DNA of 35,174 nt from Chloroflexota bacterium. GTDB taxonomy: Bacteria; Chloroflexota; Limnocylindria; Limnocylindrales; CSP1-4. The stretch is from positions 1-35,174 of the forward strand of contig VBEC01000074.1 in NCBI GenBank assembly GCA_005883615.1, in the 5' to 3' direction. The notes beneath the pieces were generated by a model. The model searched no databases and was not told the DNA's origin. It was given only the letters and a program-made list of their open reading frames with translations. The position numbers and the translations under genes were made by a program. Positions 22,516 through 32,661 of the stretch are shown piece by piece (within the stretch, counting starts at the first letter, position 1; the number at the start of each line of letters is the position of its first letter).

Positions 22516-25254
22516 ATGAAGACCAGCCTCGAACGGCGGCAGCGCTATCGCCGCAATGGCAATGGCAAAGCCAACCGAAGAGGCCGCGGCGGCGCCACTG
22601 CGCTCGCGATCGGCCTTCCGCTGTTTCTCTTTTCGACGCTCCTGTTCCTGGGCGTCCTCGGCCTGGTCGCGGCAGTCGGCGCCTACAACTTCTACAGCCA
22701 GGGCCTGGCCGACCCGCAGCAGGTCTTCAGCTCGCTCACCTTCTCGCAGCAGTCGATCATTTACGACCGGACGGGCACGGTCGAGCTGGCCCGCTTCGGC
22801 CAGCAGCAACGCCAGGTCGCCGAGTTCAAGGACATTCCGCCGGTCGTCGTGGACGCGACCACAAGCATCGAAGACCACACGTTCTGGACGAATGCGGGAT
22901 TCGACCCGGTAGGCATCGTGTCGGCCGCCGTCGACACCATCAATGGACGCGAGCGTGGTGCCTCCACGATCACCCAACAGCTGGTCCGCAACCGGCTCCT
23001 GTCGCCCGAGGTACTCGCCGGGAACAAGTACGAGCGCAAGATCAAGGAGATCATCCAGTCGATCCGCCTGACCCAGGAGTTCCCCGGCATCGAGGGGAAG
23101 CAGCGGATCATCGCGGCCTACCTGAACCAGAACTATTACGGCGACCAGGCGTACGGCATCAAGGCCGCCGCGCAGGCGTACTTCGGGACGAGTGACCTGT
23201 CCAAGCTGACCATCGCCCAGGTGGCCATCCTGGCCGCAATCCCCCAGTCGCCGAGCACGTTCGACCTGGTCAAGAACGCCGAATCGGCGACCGCCAACGG
23301 CAAGACGAGCCTGGTCGTTCCCCAGGACTCGCGGATCGTCCTGCGCCGGAACCAGGTCCTGCAGGCGATGCTCACGAACCGGGTCCTGACGGCGCAGGGC
23401 GGGCAGTACGCGGTGCCCGGCAAGGCGATCACCGACGACGAGATCCGCGCCGCCATGAGCGACCCCGTCGTGCTCGCAAACCAGGAGTCGTCGAACTGGC
23501 GCGCGCCACATTTGGTGTGGGCGGTTCGCCACCAGCTGGGCGAGATCCTGTGCGGTCCCGAGCAGGCCGACACCTGCGAGCTCGTCGATACCGGTGGCTA
23601 TCGGGTCGTGACGTCCCTCGACTGGAAGATGCAGCAGACCGCCGAGAAGTGGGTCAAGGCGGCGGCGCTGGCGCCAAACGCGAAGGACACCGTCGCCTAC
23701 CTCAAGAGCATCAAGGTGCCCTACGTGAAGTGGCTCAAGGACCTCAAGACGCGCGGCATCTTCAACGCCGCCCTGGGCGCGGTCGACTATCGGACCGGCC
23801 AGATCATGGCCTACGTCGGCAGCGGCAGCTACTACGCGCCGGCCAGAGGCAAGAAGTTGCAGCCGCAGTTCGACGTCCTGGGCGACGGATGGCGGCAGGC
23901 CGGTTCGGCTTTCAAGCCGATCAACTACATCACCGGCCTCGACGACAGGACGCACACGGCGGCGAGCCTGTACATGGACGTGGTGACGGACTTCGGCGGG
24001 GGCTACACGCCGGCCGACGCCGACCTCGCCGAGCGCGGTCCCCTACGGATGCGTGAGGCCATCCAGCTATCGCTGAACATCCCGGCCCTCAAGAACGCGA
24101 TCGAGGTCGACCCGAACCGGGTGTTCGACGAGGCCAAGAAGCTCGGGATCCAGTGGCAGACCAAGAAGAACATCGCCGGCGCGACGATCGCGATCGGGAC
24201 GCTCGAGCTCCACTACATCGACCTGATCTCGGCCTACGGCGCGATCGCCAACGGCGGCAAGCTCATGCCGCGCACCGGCATCATTTCCGTCACCGACCCG
24301 AATGGCAAGCCGGTGTATCCGATCCCCGGCTCCGCGCCCCCGCCCGGTACGCAGGTCGTAAGCCCGCAGGCCGCGTACATCATCAGCGACATCCTGGCCT
24401 CGAACACGGATCCCAAGCAGAACCCGTTCTGGGGCACCCGTCAGATCCTGAAGGGCACCGTCCGCAGGCCGGCCGCCCTGAAGACCGGGACCACCAACGA
24501 CGAGATCGATCTCGCGGCGATGGGCTACCTCGCGGCGCCCAAGGACCCGAAGGCTCCCGCCCTGGTCGTCGGAGCCTGGATGGGTAACTCCGACAACAGC
24601 CTGCCGCGCACCCCGACGGTCGCGCTCGAGACCGCGGCAACGATGTGGCAGTCGTTCCTGACCGAAGCCAGCAGGAGCATGCCGATCGCGAACTTCACGG
24701 ACAGCAAGCCGAGCGGCCTGGTCACGGCCAAGGTCGATGCCTACAGCGGCATGAAGCCCGGGCCGTTCACCACGCGAACCGTCAGCGAGCTGTTCATCGA
24801 CGGCACCGTGCCGAACGACGTGGACAACACCAAGGTGCCGGTCAGCGTGGACCACGCCACAGGCAAGCTCTGGGCCGACGGCTGCACCGGTCCACAGGAG
24901 ACGAAGGGCTTCCTCGATCTCTCGAAGGTCGAGTCCGGCTACCCCTCGTGGCGGAAGTACAACCAGGGCTGGATCAGCCGGGCGGCTCGCGGCGCGGGTG
25001 TACGCGGCGGTCCCAAGCGCACCCCGACGGCCTACTTCAGCTTCGGGGCGTTCGCCCCCTTCGGAAGGACATGGGGGGCGCCTTTCCCGCCGAAGGCCAC
25101 CTGTACTCCTCAGCCGTCGCCGTCGCCTTCGCCCAGCCCGTCCGAGAGCGGGCTGCCGAGCTTCGGGCCACCGAGTCCGACGCCGAAACCGACCAAGTCA
25201 CCGCGGAAGCGTCGGTATCGGCGCCGCGCGAGGCCGAGCCTTCAGCTCGACTGA
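22516..25254 (+). CDS. Class A penicillin-binding protein (glycosyltransferase-transpeptidase)
   Basis: Bifunctional peptidoglycan synthase of 912 residues. A basic cytoplasmic start (KTSLERRQRYRR) precedes a transmembrane helix (about 28-56). The GT51 glycosyltransferase follows with E119-D120-H in SIEDHTFW and GASTITQQLVRN (148-159). The transpeptidase motifs are S464-A-F-K467, SLN (519-521) and KTGT (656-659). The C-terminus is Pro/Ser-rich (PSPSPSPSPSES) and then very basic (RKRRYRRRARP). I chose the ATG at 22516 because the normal cytoplasmic tail follows it; the frame extends to 22396 without family character. TATGCT at 22495-22500 could be a -10 with a leader of about eight bases. It shows that the cell makes a cross-linked wall. 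Confidence 0.94.
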   Translation: MKTSLERRQRYRRNGNGKANRRGRGGATALAIGLPLFLFSTLLFLGVLGLVAAVGAYNFYSQGLADPQQVFSSLTFSQQSIIYDRTGTVELARFGQQQRQVAEFKDIPPVVVDATTSIEDHTFWTNAGFDPVGIVSAAVDTINGRERGASTITQQLVRNRLLSPEVLAGNKYERKIKEIIQSIRLTQEFPGIEGKQRIIAAYLNQNYYGDQAYGIKAAAQAYFGTSDLSKLTIAQVAILAAIPQSPSTFDLVKNAESATANGKTSLVVPQDSRIVLRRNQVLQAMLTNRVLTAQGGQYAVPGKAITDDEIRAAMSDPVVLANQESSNWRAPHLVWAVRHQLGEILCGPEQADTCELVDTGGYRVVTSLDWKMQQTAEKWVKAAALAPNAKDTVAYLKSIKVPYVKWLKDLKTRGIFNAALGAVDYRTGQIMAYVGSGSYYAPARGKKLQPQFDVLGDGWRQAGSAFKPINYITGLDDRTHTAASLYMDVVTDFGGGYTPADADLAERGPLRMREAIQLSLNIPALKNAIEVDPNRVFDEAKKLGIQWQTKKNIAGATIAIGTLELHYIDLISAYGAIANGGKLMPRTGIISVTDPNGKPVYPIPGSAPPPGTQVVSPQAAYIISDILASNTDPKQNPFWGTRQILKGTVRRPAALKTGTTNDEIDLAAMGYLAAPKDPKAPALVVGAWMGNSDNSLPRTPTVALETAATMWQSFLTEASRSMPIANFTDSKPSGLVTAKVDAYSGMKPGPFTTRTVSELFIDGTVPNDVDNTKVPVSVDHATGKLWADGCTGPQETKGFLDLSKVESGYPSWRKYNQGWISRAARGAGVRGGPKRTPTAYFSFGAFAPFGRTWGAPFPPKATCTPQPSPSPSPSPSESGLPSFGPPSPTPKPTKSPRKRRYRRRARPSLQLD

Positions 25255-25278
25255 CATCGGCGGCTGACGACCCTCACC

Positions 25279-27648
25279 TCAGAGGTTGACGATCGTCGCG
25301 CCGTCGCCTCCCTCGCCGCGCTCGCCCGGCCGCAGGCTCTTGACCAGGGGGTGGTTCCGGGCTTCGAGGCGCACGGCATCGCGCAGGGCCCCGGTGCCCA
25401 GGCCGTGGATGATCGTCACGCGATCGAGGCCGGCCAGGGCCGCATCGTTCAGGTAGCGGTCGAGGAGTTCGAGCGCCTCCTCGACACGTGCGCCACGCAG
25501 GTCGAGCGACGACGCGACCGATCGCGCCCGATCGAGGCGCAGTGATTCGCCACCGGACCCACCCTGTCCGCCGGCTGCGCCGTCCGTCGCGACGGATGTC
25601 AGGCCCTGGCCGGCGGTTGCCACCTCCAGGTCGTCCACCGGAACGGTCACCCGCATGCCACCGGTCTCCAGCGTCACTCGGCGGCCCCCGCGGCCCAGCG
25701 CGACGAGACGACCCTCCCAGCCCTGGCTCCGGCTGCGTGCCCGCTCGCCGAGCTGCCAGGTTCGGGGCGCCGAGGCGGGCTCGGGGACCGCCCGGTTGGC
25801 TCGCTCCCCGACCGGCAGGCGGGCGAGCTGCTCGCCTGCGCGTTCGAGGGCAGCGTCGATTGCGGGCGCCGTCACTGTCTCCCGCTCGAGCAGCCTGCGC
25901 GTGGCACGAACCTCGCCGCGCAGGTTCTCGACCAGGCGTTCAGCCTCGTCGCGCGCGCCCCGGACGACCTCGTCCCGCTCCCGTCGAGCTTTCCGGCGCT
26001 CCTCGTCGGCCGCCCGCAGTGCGTCGGCGGCGCGGGCTTCGGCCGAGCGCGCGCTCTCCAGGGCATCGGCCGTTGCCCCTTCCGTCTCGCGGATGGCGGC
26101 GAGCGTTGCCTCGAAGCTCAGTTGCGCCTCCGTCAGCCGTGACCTGGCGTCGCTCACGATGGGATCGGGCAGGCCCAGGCGGTCGGCGATGGCGAATGCC
26201 TGGCTTCGGCCCGGAAGGCCGATGGACAGCTTGTAGGTCGGGCTGAGGGTCTCCAGGTCGAATTCGACCGCGGCATTCCGCGCTTCGGGCGTGGTGTGGG
26301 CGTAGGCCTTCAACTCCGCGTAGTGGGTGGTGGCGGCGACGAGCGCACCCACGCGGATGAAGTGATCGAGCAGGGCCTGCGCCAGCGCTGAGCCTTCCGT
26401 CGGGTCGGTGCCGGCGCCGAGCTCGTCGAGCAACACGAGCGTGCCCGGGGCGGCCTGCTCCACGATCGAAACGATCCGCCGGAGGTGGCCGGAGAAGGTC
26501 GACAGCGACTGGGCGATCGACTGCTCGTCGCCGATGTCCGCGTACACGTCCCGGAAGACCGGCAGGCGGCTGCCCGCCGCTGCCGGGACGTGGAGGCCGG
26601 CCTGGTGCATCAGGGCCAGCAATCCAAGGGTCCGCAGCGTGACGGTCTTGCCACCGGTATTCGGGCCGGTCACCACCAGTGCGCGATAGCCGTCCCCAAG
26701 CCGGATGTCGATGGGCACCACGCGCCCGGTCAAGCCGGGATGTCGGGCGCTGAGGAGGACGACCTCGGGCCGCTCCACGGTTTCCGCACGGACGCCGTCC
26801 ATGTCCGCCGCGAGCCCTGCCTTGGCGGCCCAGAAATCGAAGCGCGCGAGTGCCGCGAGCGTCTCCCGGAGTGGTTCCGCGTGGGCTGCCACCAGCGCCG
26901 ATAGCTCATCGAGGATGCGCTCGACCTCGGCCTGTTCGGCGACCTGCGCCTCGCGCCACGCGTTGCCCAGCTCGACCACCACGAGCGGTTCCACGAACAG
27001 GGTCTGACCGCTGCCCGAGGCGTCGTGGACGATGCCCTTGACCCGCGATCGAGCCTCGGCCTTGATGGGCACCACGTAGCGGCCGTTGCGGAGCGTGACG
27101 ATCGGCTCCTGGAGCGCGCTCCCGAGCTCCGAGCCGACCAACGAGTCGAGGCGCCGCCGAAGCCGGTCGTACGCGACGCGGACGGCCGCCCGCAGCCCGC
27201 CGAGGCGGGACGAGGCCGTATCGAGCAGCTCGCCGGTCGGATCGAAGCTTCGGGCGAGCGTGCTCCGTAGCGCCGGCTGCGGATGCAGCGCTCGCCCGAG
27301 CTCGCGCAACAACTGCCGCCGCTCGTCGGCGAGCGCGGTCCCCAGGCGAGCCGTGGCGTCCAGTGTTTCGGCCACCTCCAGGAACTGGCCGGGCTCCAGG
27401 CGGCCCCCCCGCGCAGCCCGTTCGATGGCCGGACCGATGTCGTGCGCCGCGCCGACTCCCACCGCCGGCCGCTCCGAAAGGAGGGCCCGGGTCTGGTCGG
27501 TCTCGTCGAGGCCGCGCGCGACGATCACAGGATCCGCAGAAGGCTGCAGTGCTTCCGCCAGCCTTCGACCGGGCGGGAAGGATGTCGCATCGGCCAGTCG
27601 CGCCCGGACTTGCGGAAACTCGAGCAGCTCGATCGAGCGGGCGTCCAC
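25279..27648 (-). CDS. mutS2: MutS2 family ATPase with Smr endonuclease domain
   Basis: A 789-residue MutS2: N-terminal core/lever domain, Walker A GPNTGGKT (328-335), Walker B LVLLDELGAGTDP (about 404-416), coiled-coil clamp (about 500-600), and C-terminal Smr domain (about 714-789) with DLRG and IIHGLGTGAL. MutS2 suppresses homologous recombination in some bacteria and acts in rescue of collided ribosomes in Bacillus, where it is called RqcU. I chose the GTG at 27648, five bases after the mpg stop, because the product then starts MDARSIELLEFPQVRARL like relatives. The longer frame to 27711 overlaps mpg. It converges on the PBP gene with a 24-base gap. Confidence 0.95.
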   Translation of the reverse strand: MDARSIELLEFPQVRARLADATSFPPGRRLAEALQPSADPVIVARGLDETDQTRALLSERPAVGVGAAHDIGPAIERAARGGRLEPGQFLEVAETLDATARLGTALADERRQLLRELGRALHPQPALRSTLARSFDPTGELLDTASSRLGGLRAAVRVAYDRLRRRLDSLVGSELGSALQEPIVTLRNGRYVVPIKAEARSRVKGIVHDASGSGQTLFVEPLVVVELGNAWREAQVAEQAEVERILDELSALVAAHAEPLRETLAALARFDFWAAKAGLAADMDGVRAETVERPEVVLLSARHPGLTGRVVPIDIRLGDGYRALVVTGPNTGGKTVTLRTLGLLALMHQAGLHVPAAAGSRLPVFRDVYADIGDEQSIAQSLSTFSGHLRRIVSIVEQAAPGTLVLLDELGAGTDPTEGSALAQALLDHFIRVGALVAATTHYAELKAYAHTTPEARNAAVEFDLETLSPTYKLSIGLPGRSQAFAIADRLGLPDPIVSDARSRLTEAQLSFEATLAAIRETEGATADALESARSAEARAADALRAADEERRKARRERDEVVRGARDEAERLVENLRGEVRATRRLLERETVTAPAIDAALERAGEQLARLPVGERANRAVPEPASAPRTWQLGERARSRSQGWEGRLVALGRGGRRVTLETGGMRVTVPVDDLEVATAGQGLTSVATDGAAGGQGGSGGESLRLDRARSVASSLDLRGARVEEALELLDRYLNDAALAGLDRVTIIHGLGTGALRDAVRLEARNHPLVKSLRPGERGEGGDGATIVNL

Positions 27649-27653
27649 GATCG

Positions 27654-28406
27654 TCAGCGGGTTCCGCGCGGACCGGACAGCGCAGGACTGTCCGCGAGGT
27701 AGAAGCGCCACGGCAGCTCGGTCCAGGGCGGACCCGCGTAATCGATCCCCAGCCGCGGGGACGTGCCGACTTCGCGTGAGCGGTCCTCCGCAGCTTCTGA
27801 AGAGTCGGGGGCGGGCTCGAGGCGGAGCGGCGATGTCGGGTCGAGCAGGTCGAGGCCGTTCAGGGATCGGTCGATGCCGAGGGCGGCAGTCACCAGACCG
27901 GGCCCGGACGCCAGGCGCTCCACCGGAAGCCTGGCCAGGCGCTCCTCGGTCAGCCGCGAATTCGTCTCACGCGACCGCCTCCGCGACAGCGCGTTCGCGA
28001 GCCGGGCGGCTCGCATCGGCTCGATTCCGTGGACCGGCTCGATGGCCCGAATGAGGCACGCCGAAGCCTCGCCTTCAATGCCGCTGACGACGTTGAGGCA
28101 GTCATACATCCCGTAGACAAGGTACACGTAGGCGACGCCCGCGGGCCCGAACATCACGGCGTTGCGAGCCGTCCGCCCGTGTCGTCCGAAGCGCGCGTGC
28201 GATGCCAGATCGGCCGGGCCGTCGTACGCCTCGACCTCCACGACCCGGCCAACGCGCAGTCCGCTGCTGTCCTCGCGGACGAGGCGGGCACGGAGGAGAG
28301 CTCGGGCCGCTTCCTCGACCGGCCCACTCAGGCGGGATCGGAGCGGATGAGGACCTGAGGCGGCGCCGTCGTTCAGCCGGCGGGACCCTCGTTCAACCGC
28401 CGACAC
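27654..28406 (-). CDS. mpg: 3-methyladenine DNA glycosylase (AAG/MPG family)
   Basis: Base-excision enzyme that removes alkylated purines such as 3-methyladenine and hypoxanthine. The 250-residue protein shows VVEVEAYDGPADLASHARFGRHG, with catalytic Glu59 and base-stacking Tyr61 by analogy with human AAG Glu125/Tyr127, and YVYLVYGMYDCLNVV with the intercalating tyrosine. The GPGLVTAALGI motif follows, with a C-terminal WRFYLAD end. The GTG start at 28406 overlaps the end of cvpA by 14 bases; the conserved domain begins near residue 22, so a slightly later start is possible. mutS2 follows directly, giving a small repair pair. Confidence 0.92.
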   Translation of the reverse strand: MSAVERGSRRLNDGAASGPHPLRSRLSGPVEEAARALLRARLVREDSSGLRVGRVVEVEAYDGPADLASHARFGRHGRTARNAVMFGPAGVAYVYLVYGMYDCLNVVSGIEGEASACLIRAIEPVHGIEPMRAARLANALSRRRSRETNSRLTEERLARLPVERLASGPGLVTAALGIDRSLNGLDLLDPTSPLRLEPAPDSSEAAEDRSREVGTSPRLGIDYAGPPWTELPWRFYLADSPALSGPRGTR

Positions 28407-28998
28407 CCAAGCGCGGGAAGAGGTTTCGGATGTCCTCCGGAATGAAGATGCCCACCAGGGCCAGGAATGCTGGAATCAGGCTTGTCCGGAAGAGCTGGCC
28501 TGTGCCGGACGTGTCGTAGACGTTGTAGAAGTCACGCAGGAACTTCAGCTCACCGCCTGGCTCGACGATCAGGGCCTGCGGCAGGCGGAAGTACGAGTCG
28601 AGGATCAGGATCGCGGCGCCCATGATGATCAGGCCTTCGACCACGCCCAACAGGCCCCCGATGACTTCGTCCACGAAGTTCGCGTTGGCGAAGAGCGGCG
28701 CGCGCTTGTAGAGGCCCTGGATCACCAGCGAGAAGGCCACGCTCGCCACGACGAACACGATCCCGAAGGCCAGCATGTAGCTGTACTCGGCCGGGAACTG
28801 GTGCCAGTTCTCGGAGAGAAACTTGCCGAACGGCGCGCGGATCTGCGCACCGAGCAAGAGAGAGAAGAGGATCGCGGCGATCGCCAGGAGACGCCGGATC
28901 GCGCCCTGGACGTAGCCGATCACGAATGCGCCGAACAGAGCGAGCACGAAAACGATGTCGAACACGTTCTGCTGCGTCAGGAAGTCACCGATGTTCAC
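28393..28998 (-). CDS. CvpA family membrane protein
   Basis: A 201-residue integral membrane protein with about four hydrophobic helices (approximately residues 14-31, 36-51, 72-94 and 110-136). It contains the family features DIVFVLALFGAFVIGYVQGAIRRLLA and the Gly-rich GGLLGVVEGLIIM. CvpA was named for its need in colicin V export; members affect envelope homeostasis, and the biochemical role is unknown. GAGGGG lies about eight bases before the ATG. mutS2 is commonly found next to a cvpA gene, and here mpg is inserted between them. The stop lies within the mpg gene. Confidence 0.88.
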   Translation of the reverse strand: MNIGDFLTQQNVFDIVFVLALFGAFVIGYVQGAIRRLLAIAAILFSLLLGAQIRAPFGKFLSENWHQFPAEYSYMLAFGIVFVVASVAFSLVIQGLYKRAPLFANANFVDEVIGGLLGVVEGLIIMGAAILILDSYFRLPQALIVEPGGELKFLRDFYNVYDTSGTGQLFRTSLIPAFLALVGIFIPEDIRNLFPRLGVGG

Positions 28999-29061
28999 GC
29001 GTGTTCCCCTCAGACGGTAGACATCAGGCGCCCTCGGCGAGCGACGGCACAGGGTAGCGCA

Positions 29062-31542
29062 TCAGCTCCGGAGGCGGCCATCGACATTTCGGGCGAGCGC
29101 TTCGCCGATCCGAACGACGAGCGTGTCGATCTCGGCCTCGGTCAGGGTACGTTCCTCGGCCTGGAAGACGAGGCGATGAGCGACGCTCTTCTCGCCCGCT
29201 CCAAGGGGCGTCCCGCGGTAGATGTCGAAGAGACGGAGTTCGCGCAGGAGGTTACCGCCCGACGATCGGATCACCTGGGCCACATCCGCGACGGCCCGGT
29301 CCTCTGACACGATGACGGCGAGGTCGCGCTCGATCGGAGGAAAGCGCGGCGGTGCGCTTGCTCGAACGGGCGCAAGCTGACCAACGGACAGGCCGGCGAT
29401 CGCGAGCTCGGCCACGACGACCCGCTCCGAACGGACGTCCCAGTCGTCGAGCAGCCCTGGATGCAGCTCTCCGACGATCCCCTGAACTGCGCGTCCGGCA
29501 GATACGCGAGCAGTCCGACCGGGATGGAAGATCGGCTCGTCCGCCTCGGCTCGCCAGGCCAGGCCCCTCAACCGGAGCCTGTCGGCGATCAATTCGACGA
29601 ACCCCTTGGCGCCGTCGAGGTCGAATGATTGGCTCGGGCGGTCCCACGAGCCCCAGGAAGCTCCTGCCAGGGCAAACCCGAGCCGCCACCATTCGCGCGC
29701 TCGGTCGCCATCCCTGGCATATCCCTTGCCGACCTCGAACACCGCAACGTCTTCTCGGCCGTGCCGGGCGTTACCGGCCACTACCTCGAGGAGGCTGCCG
29801 ATCAGGGATTGCCGGAGGAGAGAGTGTTGCGAAGAGAGCGGATTCGTCACCGTCACGGGATCCCCGCCTGGCGCAGGCTCGTCGTCGACCGATGGGACGT
29901 TCGTCCGCAGCCGGAACGACTCGATATGGCGCGGCGAGACGAGCGCCGGAGTCAGGACCTCCGTGAGGCCGGCCCCGACGAGGGTCTCGCGCACGGCGTC
30001 CCGGACCTCGAGCGGCGACGGCCGGTAGCCCGGCATGATGGTGTGTGGCGTGATCGATGGAACCGTTTCGTAGCCGCGAACCCGTGCGATCTCTTCGGCG
30101 AGATCGGCCTCGATTCGCAGGTCACTGCGCCACGTGGGGATCATGGCCACCAGCGCTTCGGCAGGCACCGGCTCCGCCAGGAATGGCTGGGGCTCTAGAG
30201 CGACGGGGACGATATCGCCGGTGCTGGCCGCCTCTGTTTGGATGCCGACCCGCTCGAGGTAGCGGCGTTGTTCTTCGGGCCCCAGCTCGATGCCGAGCAG
30301 CCGGTTGATTCGGACCGGCCTGAACGGCAATCTCAGTGGCCCCGGCTCCTCAGGATTCGTGTCCACTCGTCCCCGCGCGACCGTCCCGCCCGCCCATTCG
30401 GCGATCAGCCTTGCCACTCGATCCGCGCCGATCCGCGCGACGCGGCTCTCCTGGCCCTTCTCGAAACGGAGGCTGGCTTCGGAGCGAAGCCCGAACCGCT
30501 GTCCGGTCCGGCGGATGCTCACGGGGTCGAAGATCGCGGACTCGATGACGACGTCCCTGGTCGCCTCGGAAACCTCGCTGGAGGCGGCGCCCATGATCCC
30601 CGCGATCGCCAGTGGGCCGCCCGGGTCGGCGATGACCAGCGTCGCCGGTGTCAGCTCACGGTTGACGTGGTCGAGCGTCTCGAGGCGCTCCCCTGCCCGG
30701 GCGGTGCGGACGATGAGCCGTCCTTCGTGGACCGCAGCGGCATCGAACGTGTGAGTCGGCTTGCCCAGCTCCAGCATCACGTAATTGCTGGCGTCGACGA
30801 CGTTGCTGACCGGGCGCATTCCGGCCGCCCGAAGCCGCATCTGCACCCGGTCCGGTGCGGATCGCACACCCAGGCCGGCAATCCATCGGCCGACGAACCT
30901 GGGGCACAGCTCGGGCTCCGCCACCTCGACATTCAGCAGGCTCTCGATGGGCGGCCCGTCTTCCGAGACGTCGATCGGGGGCCATCGGACGGGGGCTCCC
31001 GTCGCAGCTGACACCTCACGCGCCAGCCCGATCAGGGACAGCGCGTCGCCTCGATTTGGCTTGACGTCGACGTCCAGGACGGTGTCGGCGAAGAGATCTC
31101 CCAGATCAGCCCCGAGTGCGGCATTGCCGTCGAGGATCAGGATCCCGTCCGCGTCGCTCGTGAGGCCCAGCTCGTCGCCCGAGCAGAGCATGCCGTTGCT
31201 GACGACGCCCATCTTCTCGGCGCGCTCGATCCGCCGTCCGCCGGGCAGCTCGGCGCCCGGCAGCGCCACCGGGACTCGTTGCCCCGGCGCGATGTTGGTC
31301 GCGCCGCAGACGATCTCGAGGGGCTCTCCCGAACCGACGGTGACCGTCGCGAGGGACAGGCGATCTGCCCGTGGATGGCTGGCAACGGTCAGGATCTCGC
31401 CGACGACCACGTTCTGCCAGTCGGCGCCCCAGCGCTCGACCGACTGGACCTCCATGCCGAGGAGCGTCAGCCGCTCGGCAAGCTGGTCAGTGCTGAGCTC
31501 CAGGTCGACGTACTCGGCCAGCCAGGAAAGCGGCACCCTCAT
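29062..31542 (-). CDS. pheT: Phenylalanyl-tRNA synthetase beta subunit
   Basis: Beta subunit of the (alpha-beta)2 PheRS. From the ATG at 31542 it has 826 residues. It begins MRVPLSWLAEYVDLELSTDQ, followed by an EMAP-like tRNA-binding OB domain (about 40-150), the B3/4 editing domain (about 210-380), B5 (about 400-480), the catalytic-like core, and a C-terminal FDX-ACB anticodon-binding domain (about 730-826). The longer frame to 31656 enters pheS and is not homologous. It starts 22 bases after the pheS stop, so the subunits are cotranscribed. Confidence 0.97.
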   Translation of the reverse strand: MRVPLSWLAEYVDLELSTDQLAERLTLLGMEVQSVERWGADWQNVVVGEILTVASHPRADRLSLATVTVGSGEPLEIVCGATNIAPGQRVPVALPGAELPGGRRIERAEKMGVVSNGMLCSGDELGLTSDADGILILDGNAALGADLGDLFADTVLDVDVKPNRGDALSLIGLAREVSAATGAPVRWPPIDVSEDGPPIESLLNVEVAEPELCPRFVGRWIAGLGVRSAPDRVQMRLRAAGMRPVSNVVDASNYVMLELGKPTHTFDAAAVHEGRLIVRTARAGERLETLDHVNRELTPATLVIADPGGPLAIAGIMGAASSEVSEATRDVVIESAIFDPVSIRRTGQRFGLRSEASLRFEKGQESRVARIGADRVARLIAEWAGGTVARGRVDTNPEEPGPLRLPFRPVRINRLLGIELGPEEQRRYLERVGIQTEAASTGDIVPVALEPQPFLAEPVPAEALVAMIPTWRSDLRIEADLAEEIARVRGYETVPSITPHTIMPGYRPSPLEVRDAVRETLVGAGLTEVLTPALVSPRHIESFRLRTNVPSVDDEPAPGGDPVTVTNPLSSQHSLLRQSLIGSLLEVVAGNARHGREDVAVFEVGKGYARDGDRAREWWRLGFALAGASWGSWDRPSQSFDLDGAKGFVELIADRLRLRGLAWRAEADEPIFHPGRTARVSAGRAVQGIVGELHPGLLDDWDVRSERVVVAELAIAGLSVGQLAPVRASAPPRFPPIERDLAVIVSEDRAVADVAQVIRSSGGNLLRELRLFDIYRGTPLGAGEKSVAHRLVFQAEERTLTEAEIDTLVVRIGEALARNVDGRLRS

Positions 31543-31564
31543 CGGCGCGCCGCTCGATTGCCGA

Positions 31565-32605
31565 TCACCGGAACTGCTCGAGGAAGCGCAGGTCGTTCTC
31601 GAGGTACAGGCGTAGATCGCCGACGCCGTGGCGCAGGTTGGTGATCCGTTCGGCACCCATGCCGAACGCGAAGCCCTGATATCGCTCGGGGTCGATCCCG
31701 CCGTACTGCAGCACGACCGGGTGCACCATGCCCGCTCCCAGGATCGCCATCCAGCCAGTGTGCGAGCAAGCCGGGCAGCCGCGGCCGCCGCAGATCAGGC
31801 ACTCGACGTCGAAGGCCACGGATGGCTCGGTGAAGGGGTAGTAGCCCGGCCGAAATCGGGTCCGCTTGTCGGCGCCGAACAAGGCGTGGGCGAACTGGTC
31901 GAGCAGCCCCCGCAGGTCGGCCATCGTGGTCCCCTCGTCGACCATGAGGCCCTCGACCTGGAAGAACTCGGAAGCGTGCGCGGCGTCCGTGGCCTCATAG
32001 CGGAAGCATCGCCCTGGAAGAAGCGCTCGGATGGGCGGCTTCTCGGCGTGCATCACGCGGATCTGCCCGGGCGAGGTGTGCGTTCGCAGCAGGTGCTCCG
32101 GGATGTCCACGTACATCGTGTCCCACAGGTCGCGAGCCGGGTGGTCGCGGGGGATGTTGAGCATCTGGAAGTTCGTCAGGTCATCCTCGATCTCGGGGCT
32201 CTCGTACACCACGAAGCCGAACTGGCCGAAGACATCCGCGATCCTGGCGAGGGTCTGGGCGATCGGGTGGTAGGCGCCCCGGGGGATTGGCCGGCCGGGG
32301 GTCGTGACGTCGAGGGCTTCGTCCCTGAGCCGGTCGGCGACTGCGCCCTTTCGAAGCTCGCGCCCCCGTTCGTCCAGTGCGGCCTCGATGGCCTGGCGAA
32401 CCTGGTTGGCGATGGCGCCCACGCGCGGCCGGTCCTCGGCGGGCAGCGCCCCGATGCCGCGCAGGACGAGCGTCAGCTCGCCTTTCTTGCCGAGGAGGTC
32501 GACCGTGAGCTGCTCGATCTGGTCGGGCTGCGTGCTCGCGGCTATTCGTTCGAGGGCGCGCTCGCGCAACTGCTCAAGGTCGGCGCGCAGCGACTCGAGG
32601 TCCAC
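31565..32605 (-). CDS. pheS: Phenylalanyl-tRNA synthetase alpha subunit
   Basis: Catalytic subunit charging tRNA-Phe. It has 346 residues: an N-terminal coiled coil (about 1-85), class II motif 2 around GRCFRYEATDAAHASEFFQVEGL (198-220), and motif 3 GFAFGMGAERI near the C-terminus. Between them lies a Cys-rich knuckle C269-x2-C272-x4-C277-x2-C280 (CLICGGRGCPAC), a probable structural metal site also seen in many Gram-positive-type PheS proteins. GAGGGAGG sits directly before the ATG. rplT lies 56 bases upstream and pheT 22 bases downstream. Confidence 0.97.
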   Translation of the reverse strand: MDLESLRADLEQLRERALERIAASTQPDQIEQLTVDLLGKKGELTLVLRGIGALPAEDRPRVGAIANQVRQAIEAALDERGRELRKGAVADRLRDEALDVTTPGRPIPRGAYHPIAQTLARIADVFGQFGFVVYESPEIEDDLTNFQMLNIPRDHPARDLWDTMYVDIPEHLLRTHTSPGQIRVMHAEKPPIRALLPGRCFRYEATDAAHASEFFQVEGLMVDEGTTMADLRGLLDQFAHALFGADKRTRFRPGYYPFTEPSVAFDVECLICGGRGCPACSHTGWMAILGAGMVHPVVLQYGGIDPERYQGFAFGMGAERITNLRHGVGDLRLYLENDLRFLEQFR

Positions 32606-32661
32606 GGCCTCCCTCGGCGACGGTCAGGATCTGGTGCGGCGATTGAGCCGGGTCCGAGGCG